This document shows positions 10,905 through 16,668 of a DNA stretch of 64,000 nt, piece by piece; the first letter of the stretch is position 1, and every line of letters starts with the position of its first letter. The translations under genes and the position numbers were made by a program. The notes below the pieces were generated by a model. That model had not been told where the DNA came from, did no database searches, and saw only the letters and a program-made list of their open reading frames with translations. This DNA is from Micromonospora zamorensis (GTDB lineage Bacteria > Actinomycetota > Actinomycetes > Mycobacteriales > Micromonosporaceae). The stretch covers positions 5,766,001 to 5,830,000 of the forward strand of contig NZ_LT607755.1 of the NCBI RefSeq assembly GCF_900090275.1, written 5' to 3'.

Positions 10905-10939
10905 CGATCGGGCCAGCGAATTACTCGCTGGCCCGATCG
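10905..10939 (-). terminator. Intrinsic terminator or attenuator upstream of the GNAT gene
   Basis: A perfect 15-bp inverted repeat (arms 10905-10919 and 10925-10939) with a 5-nt loop. On the minus strand it is followed by CTTTTGT, making it the best Rho-independent terminator in this stretch. It lies only 25 nt before the start codon at 10879, so it either ends thrC read-through or acts as an attenuator within the GNAT leader. Confidence 0.75.
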
Positions 10940-11202
10940 AACGTTGGTCGGGAGGGACACTCGCACAACGCCTCCGGCGTTGGGTCGCAAGAACTTCAAA
11001 AGTCTTCGGCGAAATGCCCTCCCGCACGGAGCATCTTGCGCCGTCCGGTTCCTGCCGTCAAGTCCGTAGCGGCGGGTTTTCCACACTCACAGCTAAAACC
11101 CAGTTACGGAGTGATCGACTCAGTTTCGCTGAAGTCGGGGTGTCCAGTCAGCCCGGACACCCCGATTTCCGTCAACCCGAGTGGATCAAGACCGGCAGCG
11201 GG
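10940..11202. other. thrC downstream spacer with hairpins
   Basis: Non-coding spacer below thrC. It holds a small perfect hairpin (CAACGCC-tcc-GGCGTTG, about 10970-10986) and one copy of the palindromic repeat at 11112-11188. No ORF on either strand is convincing. Confidence 0.5.
11112..11188 (+). repeat. Palindromic intergenic repeat, copy A (REP-like)
   Basis: A 77-bp element starting TGATCGACTCAGTTTC and ending CCGAGTGGATCA, so its ends are themselves inverted (TGATCSACTCRG). Its centre forms a strong hairpin (about 11134-11167, CGGGGTGTCC/GGACACCCCG). A second copy in opposite orientation lies at 14915-14990. Copy A starts 14 bp beyond the thrC stop and may serve as its terminator. Confidence 0.75.
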
Positions 11203-12489
11203 TCAGCCCAGGAGGCCGGCGTCGCGGGCGGCGCGCAGCGAGGGCTTGATGTGGTGGGTAGGCCCGACCTGACCGGCCACCGCGTCGATGGTCTTCAGAC
11301 CCTCGCCGGTGTTGAACACCACGGTCTCCGCCGTCGGGTCGAGCCGGCCGGACTCGACCAGCTTGCGCAGCACCGCCACTGTCACCCCACCGGCGGTCTC
11401 CGCGAAGACGCCGGTGGTGCGGGCCAGGTCGCGGATGCCCGCGCGGATCTCGTCGTCGTCGGCGTACTCCATCCAACCGCCGGTGCGACGGACCGCCTCC
11501 AACGCGTAGAGGCCGGCGGCGGGGTCGCCGATGTTGAGCGACTTGGCGATGCCGGTGGGCTTGACCGGGGTGATCGTGTCGGTGTCGGCGTGCAGGGCCG
11601 TGGCGATCGGGTTGCAGCCGGCGGACTGCGCGCCGAAGACCTTCCAGCCGCCGACCGGCGCCTCGACCAGACCGATCTCCACCAGCTCGGAGAACGCCTT
11701 GTCAATCTTGGTGAGCAGCTCGCCGCTGGCCATCGGGATCACCACCTGCGCGGGGATCCGCCAACCGAGCTGCTCGGCCACCTCGTAGCCGAGCGTCTTG
11801 GAGCCCTCCGCGTAGTACGGGCGGACGTTCACGTTGACGAACGCGGTGTCCTCGAACTCGTCGGTCTCCACCAACTCGCCACAGAGCCGGTTGACGTCGT
11901 CGTACGAGCCGTCGATGGCGACCAGCTCGCCCCCGTAGACGGCAGTGGTGATGACCTTGCCCTGCTCCAGGTCGCTGGGGATGAAGACCACCGAGGGCAC
12001 CCCGGCGCGGGCGGCGTGCGCTGCCACCGAGTTGGCCAGGTTGCCGGTCGACGCGCAGGCGAACCGGGTGAAGCCGAGCGCCTTCGCGGCGGTGAGCGCC
12101 ACCGAGACGACCCGGTCCTTGAACGAGTGGGTGGGGTTGGCGCTGTCGTCCTTGACCCAGAGCTGCGCGGTGATGCCCAGCTCGGCGGCGAGGTGCGGGG
12201 CCGCCACCAGCGGGGTCAGCCCCGGGTCGAGGGTGACCCGGCTGGCCGGGTCCTGACCGGCGGGGAGCAGTGCGGCGTACCGCCAGATGTTCTTCGGCCC
12301 GGCCTCGATCTGCTCGCGGGTGACCGTCGCCAGGGCGGCCGTGTCGTAGTCGACCTCCAGCGGGCCGAAACACTCGTAGCAGGCGTGCTGGGCGGCGAGC
12401 GGGTAGCGCGCCGAACAGGCGCGACAGACCAGGGCGCGGGCGGGGCTGGCGGAGGTGTCGATGCCGGAGGCGGCGAGCGTCGACGTCAT
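11203..12489 (-). CDS. thrC: Threonine synthase
   Basis: PLP enzyme converting O-phosphohomoserine to threonine. It is 428 aa. An N-terminal zinc-ribbon-like segment has two CxxC pairs (CRACSARYP and CYECFGPLEVDYD), as in the archaeal/actinobacterial class. The PLP-lysine motif NPTHSFKDR is intact, and the phosphate-binding ASTGNLANSVAAHA is visible. The ATG at 12489 is preceded by AGAGGACTCTCGAC. It stands apart from hom/thrB. Directly upstream is a SAM-I riboswitch, so expression should respond to S-adenosylmethionine; this links threonine to methionine synthesis, since both compete for the homoserine branch. Confidence 0.95.
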   Translation of the reverse strand: MTSTLAASGIDTSASPARALVCRACSARYPLAAQHACYECFGPLEVDYDTAALATVTREQIEAGPKNIWRYAALLPAGQDPASRVTLDPGLTPLVAAPHLAAELGITAQLWVKDDSANPTHSFKDRVVSVALTAAKALGFTRFACASTGNLANSVAAHAARAGVPSVVFIPSDLEQGKVITTAVYGGELVAIDGSYDDVNRLCGELVETDEFEDTAFVNVNVRPYYAEGSKTLGYEVAEQLGWRIPAQVVIPMASGELLTKIDKAFSELVEIGLVEAPVGGWKVFGAQSAGCNPIATALHADTDTITPVKPTGIAKSLNIGDPAAGLYALEAVRRTGGWMEYADDDEIRAGIRDLARTTGVFAETAGGVTVAVLRKLVESGRLDPTAETVVFNTGEGLKTIDAVAGQVGPTHHIKPSLRAARDAGLLG

Positions 12490-12499
12490 GTCGAGAGTC

Positions 12500-12635
12500 C
12501 TCTCATCTTTCCCCGCATCGCACGGTGCGGCGGGGACGGAATTGGCACCTGCCCCGCGGGTCGCTCAGCGGTGAGCGCGCGGGGTGGTTGCCGGGGCGTC
12601 GTCGGGCCGTATCCCTCAGCCCCTCTGGATGAGGT
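12500..12635 (-). promoter_or_regulatory. SAM-I (S-box) riboswitch in the thrC leader
   Basis: The minus-strand RNA reads as a textbook S-box. The 5' P1 strand CTCATC (12628-12633) leads into CAGAGGGGCTGAGGGA. The core CCGGCAACC lies at 12586-12594, the conserved GGTGCCAATTCC at 12538-12549, and the 3' end GAAAGATGAG (12502-12511) pairs with the 5' P1. The 3' P1 strand runs directly into AGAGGA, the probable thrC Shine-Dalgarno, 10-15 nt from the ATG. This suggests translational rather than transcriptional control. Confidence 0.95.
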
Positions 12636-12702
12636 ATGCAGTTGTGTCGTCGAGTCTAGGCAAAGCCGGGCGCGGCCTCCAGGGCAGATCCCAGGTAGTG
12701 GG

Positions 12703-13671
12703 TCAGCGGACGCTCACCGCTGCGGGGTCGGTCACCGCGATCGGGTCCGTGACCGCTGTGGTCCGGGGCAGTGCCGCGGCTCGGGTCCGGGGCCGGGTGG
12801 CGAGGTTCGCGGCGACCAGGGCGGCGATCGTGATGGCGGCCCCGACCAGCTCGACGGGCTCCGGGCGGTAGCCGCGGGCGATCTGCACCGCGAACGTGGT
12901 CACCGGGACCAGGTTCATGAACAACGCGGCGTTGGCGGCACCGAGTCGCTGCACGCCGGTGTTCCAGGCCAGGACCGCGACCACGGCGCCCAGGATCACC
13001 GCGTACGCCAGTTGCGGGGTGACCGCCACGAGGTCGGCGGCGGCCGGCGCGTGCTGCCAGCCGACGGCGTCGGCGCCGATGCTCGCGGCCAGCATGGCGG
13101 CCGTGCCGGCGAGTGCGGTCAGCGTGGTGAAGCGCAGCGGCGACCACTCGCCGAAGCGGCTGGCACCGTGCGTGTAGATGCCCCAGCCGAGCACCGCGCC
13201 GATCATCATCAGCCCACCGAGACCGAACTGGCCGAGCCCGGTCAGGCTCCCGCGGGTGATCACCAGGCCGACACCGAGGAGCGCCACCAGGGAGAGACCC
13301 AGCAGGAACGGCTTCGGGCGTACGCCGTCACGGGCCCAACGGACCAGCTGGGTGATCACGGGGGTGGTGGCCACGAAGAGCGCGACCTGCTGCGGTGCGG
13401 CGTGTTCGAGGGCCAGGCTGGTGAGCAGGTTGAAGCCGGCGAAGCCGACCACTCCGAGCACCACCACCTCGGCCGCCCGGCCGCCCGACCGCAGCGCGCC
13501 GGCACCCTCACGGAGCAGGAGGACGGCGACCAGGATGACGGCGGCGAGAAGGTAGCGGGCAGTGGTCAGGTTGAGCGGGTCGACCCGGGTCAGCGCGCTG
13601 GCCAGGACCGGGAACATCACTCCCCAGGCGAGCACGGCGAGCAGCGGATAGGCGGCGGCGCGGGATCGCAT
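12703..13671 (-). CDS. EamA/DMT-family exporter
   Basis: A 322-aa inner-membrane transporter with about ten hydrophobic helices arranged as two EamA repeats (the first begins AAYPLLAVLAWGVMFPVLAS, the second near GGLMMIGAVLGWGIYTHGAS). Family members export amino acids or small metabolites; the substrate cannot be read here. The ATG at 13671 (MRSRAAAYPL) is chosen because the longer frame would overlap the operators and promoter of the divergent regulator. It is almost certainly controlled by the ArsR-like gene at 13763-14068. Confidence 0.88.
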   Translation of the reverse strand: MRSRAAAYPLLAVLAWGVMFPVLASALTRVDPLNLTTARYLLAAVILVAVLLLREGAGALRSGGRAAEVVVLGVVGFAGFNLLTSLALEHAAPQQVALFVATTPVITQLVRWARDGVRPKPFLLGLSLVALLGVGLVITRGSLTGLGQFGLGGLMMIGAVLGWGIYTHGASRFGEWSPLRFTTLTALAGTAAMLAASIGADAVGWQHAPAAADLVAVTPQLAYAVILGAVVAVLAWNTGVQRLGAANAALFMNLVPVTTFAVQIARGYRPEPVELVGAAITIAALVAANLATRPRTRAAALPRTTAVTDPIAVTDPAAVSVR

Positions 13672-13683
13672 CGTCAGCTCCAA

Positions 13684-13746
13684 TGTTCGAGTATCGTCGA
13701 ACCAACGGAACCGACAGTAGGAGCTTGTTCGATAATTGTCGAACAA
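13684..13746. promoter_or_regulatory. Two palindromic operators in the eamA/arsR divergent promoter
   Basis: Site 1 (13684-13704) is TGTTCGA-N6-TCGAACCA. Site 2 (13725-13746) is TTGTTCGA-N6-TCGAACAA, a perfect palindrome. Their centres are about 42 bp apart, four DNA turns. The shared half-site TGTTCGA and the location between a winged-helix regulator and a transporter indicate autoregulation plus repression of the exporter. A -10-like TACACT (13751-13756) sits immediately after site 2. Confidence 0.85.
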
Positions 13747-13762
13747 GGGTTACACTGGTCAC

Positions 13763-14068
13763 ATGGAGCCGCACGAACCCGAACTGACCGCCGTACCGGT
13801 CACCGCCGTGCTGGCCGCACTCGCCGACGACGTGCGGTTGCAGATCGTCCGGGCGCTCGCCGAGGGCGGCGAGGCCGCCTGCGGCAGCTTCGACTTCGGC
13901 GTCTCCAAGGCGACCCGCAGCCACCACCTCAGGGTGCTGCGCGAGGCCGGCCTGACCCGCACCCGCGCCGCCGGCACCAGCCGCCTGGTCCGACTCCGCC
14001 GCGACGAGCTGAACAAGCTCTACCCCGGCCTCCTGGACGCGGTCCTCAGCCCTCGCCCGCCGGCCTGA
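13763..14068 (+). CDS. ArsR-family winged-helix transcriptional repressor
   Basis: A 101-aa winged-helix protein with the ArsR layout: VLAALADDVRLQIVRAL, then the recognition helix region SKATRSHHLRVLREAGL and a wing with TRTRAAGTSRLVRLRRDEL. It has no obvious metal-binding cysteine pair; a single Cys lies in AACGSFDFG, so the inducer is probably not a thiophilic metal. TACACT-N6-ATG with no Shine-Dalgarno implies a leaderless message. It is divergent from the EamA exporter. Confidence 0.9.
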   Translation: MEPHEPELTAVPVTAVLAALADDVRLQIVRALAEGGEAACGSFDFGVSKATRSHHLRVLREAGLTRTRAAGTSRLVRLRRDELNKLYPGLLDAVLSPRPPA

Positions 14069-14090
14069 CCCCCGCCACCACCGTCGCCGA

Positions 14091-14132
14091 GCGCGTCGCC
14101 GGAGCCGCCTCGTCGAGGCCCCGGCGACGCGC
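14091..14132. terminator. Bidirectional hairpin terminator
   Basis: A perfect 12-bp inverted repeat (arms 14091-14102 and 14121-14132) with an 18-nt loop that can itself fold. It lies between the arsR stop (14068) and the doxX stop (14146), which converge. Confidence 0.65.
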
Positions 14133-14145
14133 GGCACGCGTGCGG

Positions 14146-14607
14146 TCAGACAGCCACCGAGCTGGGCTCGGCCACCGAGGCGGGCGCTGGTGCCGACGGG
14201 GAGTCGGTGCGACGCCGGGCGAGCAACGTGTCGAGCGCCCAGGCGCCCGGGCCGAGGGCCGCTATCAGCAGGAACGACCAGCAGAAGAGGGCGGACAACT
14301 CGCCCCCGTTCTGCATGGGCAGCAGGTGATCCGGCTGGTGCACCACGAAGTAGGCGTACGCCATCGAGCCGGATGCCAGTAGAGCGGCGGGTCGGGTGAA
14401 GAGCCCGGCCAGCACCAGCGCGCCGCAGACCAACTGGATCAGGGCGGCCCACCAGCCCGGCCAGGTGCCGAGCGGTACCGCCTTGCCGGTCATCGGGTTG
14501 CCGCCGAACAACCCGAAGACCGAGGTCAGGCCGTGCAACGTGAACAGCAGGCCGATCACGATGCGGAACAGGGACAGGGTCGGCCCGCCGAGCCGAGAGA
14601 CGTTCAT
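14146..14607 (-). CDS. DoxX-family membrane protein
   Basis: A 153-aa protein with four hydrophobic helices, starting RIVIGLLFTLHGLTSVFGLFG and including PLGTWPGWWAALIQLVCG, typical of DoxX/DoxD-like proteins. Their biochemical role is poorly defined, with links to thiol/redox homeostasis. A short Ala/Pro/Ser-rich tail follows. The ATG at 14607 has GGAGG about 6 nt upstream; the longer frame upstream is not coding. Confidence 0.88.
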   Translation of the reverse strand: MNVSRLGGPTLSLFRIVIGLLFTLHGLTSVFGLFGGNPMTGKAVPLGTWPGWWAALIQLVCGALVLAGLFTRPAALLASGSMAYAYFVVHQPDHLLPMQNGGELSALFCWSFLLIAALGPGAWALDTLLARRRTDSPSAPAPASVAEPSSVAV

Positions 14608-15059
14608 GGGACCTCCATTGAGGTGAATGGATGGATCCCGTCCATCGTGACGCATGGTTACATCGAAGTTAATAAATTCCTTGCTGGTGGGAAGATCCCC
14701 GGTTGAAATATGTCGGGGCCACGCCCGCCGGCGCCGAGCAGGCGGGGCGGCGAATGCGTCGTGCCGAGGCTCTGAGCTGCGGCTGCGCGGGAAAACCGAC
14801 CTCAGCACGGCGCTGTTCGCTCCATGGGAGCGCTCCCGAATGACGGTACAGCCCACCAGGCGGTGCGCGCAGCCCGCCGAGCCGCCGCAGACGCGGACGG
14901 CTGGCCGACCCCGATGATCCACTCGGCTTCCTTGAAGGCGCGGTATCCCGAGGCCAGGATGCCCCGGGTTCAGGGAAACCGAGTCGATCAAAGCGGCTCG
15001 GCGGCCGGGACGGGCAGGGTGGGCAGCGACGGGACGCCTCCGTGCGCGAGGATCGGTGG
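14608..15059. other. 450-bp intergenic region between divergent doxX and DUF4232 genes
   Basis: It contains a short AT-rich patch (14665-14690) likely to hold the doxX promoter, a 6-bp hairpin GATGGA-tcccg-TCCATC, and copy B of the palindromic repeat at 14915-14990. No convincing ORF or RNA gene was seen. Confidence 0.55.
14915..14990 (-). repeat. Palindromic intergenic repeat, copy B (REP-like)
   Basis: Read on the minus strand it begins TGATCGACTCGGTTTC and ends GCCGAGTGGATCA. It is alignable along its whole 76-nt length with copy A at 11112-11188 in opposite orientation. The outer 12 bp are inverted copies of each other, as in REP/BIME or MITE-like elements. It stands about 70 bp upstream of the lipoprotein gene at 15060. 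Confidence 0.75.
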
Positions 15060-15758
15060 ATGATCTCCCGGAAGATGGCAGCACGACGGGCCGGCCGGTC
15101 GCTCGCGGTGTTCGCGTCAGCGCTGGCGCTCGGCGCCTGCGTACCCGGCGATCATCGCGGCCAGTCCGGGGATCCCCCGAGCCCGCCGCCGACCGCACCC
15201 GGTGCGTCGGCGAGCCCGTCCGGGAGCACCGACCCGCTGGCCGAGTGCCCGGCGTCCGGCGTCCGGATCCGGTCGACCGGGTCGGACGCCGCGATGGGCC
15301 TTCGCGCCCTCGGCCTGGAGCTGGTCAACTGCGGCGACCGTCCCTACCAGCTCAACGGTTACCCGGTGCTGCACGTCTACGACGAGCAGCGCGAGCCGAT
15401 CATGCTGCGCGTGGTCAACGGCGCCAAGGAGATCACCTCGGGCTTCGACCAGCCGCCCCGGAAGGTCACTCTCGCCCCTAACGAGCGGGCCACCGCCGTG
15501 GTGCTCTGGCGCAACCTGGTCACCGACTCGACAGTGGTGGCCACCAACGGGGAGTTCCTGACGGTGGCCCCCGCGGCCGGCCAACCGCCCCACGAGGTCG
15601 ACCCGGACGGGCCGGTCGACTTGGGCAACACCGGCCGGATCGGCGTCAGCGCCTGGAAGAAGGCCGACCCGTCTGCGCCGGCACCGACGCGCCCGGCCCC
15701 GCTGCCGATACCGAGCGCCGTGCCGTCGTCGGTGAGCCCGCCCGACAGTCGGCTGTGA
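15060..15758 (+). CDS. DUF4232 lipoprotein
   Basis: A 232-aa exported lipoprotein. A basic N-terminus, hydrophobic core and lipobox LGAC (cysteine about residue 28) are followed by a Pro/Ser-rich linker. A DUF4232-like beta-sandwich domain follows (about residues 55-195, with LELVNCGDRPYQLNGYPVL) and then a Pro-rich tail. The function of the domain is unknown. The ATG at 15060 has GAGGA 7 nt upstream; a GTG at 15042 is an alternative. Its stop lies 10 bp from that of the convergent ABC permease. Confidence 0.85.
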   Translation: MISRKMAARRAGRSLAVFASALALGACVPGDHRGQSGDPPSPPPTAPGASASPSGSTDPLAECPASGVRIRSTGSDAAMGLRALGLELVNCGDRPYQLNGYPVLHVYDEQREPIMLRVVNGAKEITSGFDQPPRKVTLAPNERATAVVLWRNLVTDSTVVATNGEFLTVAPAAGQPPHEVDPDGPVDLGNTGRIGVSAWKKADPSAPAPTRPAPLPIPSAVPSSVSPPDSRL

Positions 15759-15768
15759 GCCCGGCCCG

Positions 15769-16668
15769 TCAGCTGGTGATGTCCTTGCGGGTGAAGCGCC
15801 AGAACGCCAACCCCCAGAACAGCGTCGCGTAGCTGATCGCCGAGATGCAGCCGCGTACCACGTCGTCGGTCTGCACCGGGGTCGAGAGCAACCCCAGCCA
15901 GGCGGTGCTGAAGTGGGTGGGCAGGAAGTCGCGTACCGCGCCCAGGGCGGTGATCTGGTCCAGGATGCTGGACAGGATCCACAGCAGCACCGCACCACCC
16001 ACCGCGCCCAACGCGGCGTCCGTGGTCACCGACAGCAGGAACGCCAGCCCGGCCACCACCAGGAGTACGACCGCCAGATAGCCGAGCACCGCCAGCAACC
16101 GGAGCAGCCCCTCGGTGGGTTCCAGCTCGGCGGCGACAGTGCTGCGCAGCGGCGACCAGCCGTAGCGCAGGGTCCCTGCCAGCAGCGCGGTGCCGGCCAG
16201 CAGGATCAGGGCCAGCCCCGAGTACGCGAGCGCGACCACCAGCTTCACCGTCAGCAACCTGGCCCGGGGCACCGGGATCGCCAGCAGGTAGCGCAGGCTG
16301 CCCCAGCTCGCCTCACTGGCGACGGTGTCGCCGCAGAACAGCGCGACCACCACCACCAGCAGGAACGACGCCGAGACGAAGATCGAGAACAGGGTGAAGT
16401 TGAGGCCACCCGAGGTGGCCAGCTCGACCAGGCTGGAGAACTCGTTGCGACCGTTGTCGTCGTCGCCGCCCGAGTCGAACTGGAACGCGATCAGGATGAT
16501 CAGCGGCAGCAGCACCATGAACCCGAGCGCCAGCTGGGTGCGCCGCCGGGACGCCTGCCGCCGGAACTCCGCCGCGAAGGGCATGGTGGCCGACGGCCGG
16601 TAACCGCGGGCCGCACCGGCCGGGTCGGTCACGCCCAGCGGCGTCTCGACGGAAGAGCCTGCCATCAC
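15769..16668 (-). CDS. ABC-2 type transporter permease
   Basis: A 299-aa membrane protein with six predicted helices (from about residue 45) and a cytoplasmic N-terminus. ALFCGDTVASEASWGSLRYLLAIP is typical of ABC-2 permeases. It is translationally coupled to the upstream ATPase (GTGA overlap at 16665-16668, or ATG at 16665), so the pair forms one exporter. The substrate is unknown. The hydrolase fused to its ATPase partner is the unusual feature. Confidence 0.88.
   Translation of the reverse strand: MMAGSSVETPLGVTDPAGAARGYRPSATMPFAAEFRRQASRRRTQLALGFMVLLPLIILIAFQFDSGGDDDNGRNEFSSLVELATSGGLNFTLFSIFVSASFLLVVVVALFCGDTVASEASWGSLRYLLAIPVPRARLLTVKLVVALAYSGLALILLAGTALLAGTLRYGWSPLRSTVAAELEPTEGLLRLLAVLGYLAVVLLVVAGLAFLLSVTTDAALGAVGGAVLLWILSSILDQITALGAVRDFLPTHFSTAWLGLLSTPVQTDDVVRGCISAISYATLFWGLAFWRFTRKDITS

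Noticed and set aside
13672..13746. Upstream start for the EamA exporter at 13746
   Set aside because: It would place coding sequence across both operators; the translated extension (FDNYRTSSYCRF) is not like an EamA N-terminus.
11014..14382. A 1122-aa plus-strand open frame across thrC, the riboswitch and eamA
   Set aside because: It runs antisense through two clear genes, a riboswitch and promoters, and reads as compositional noise.
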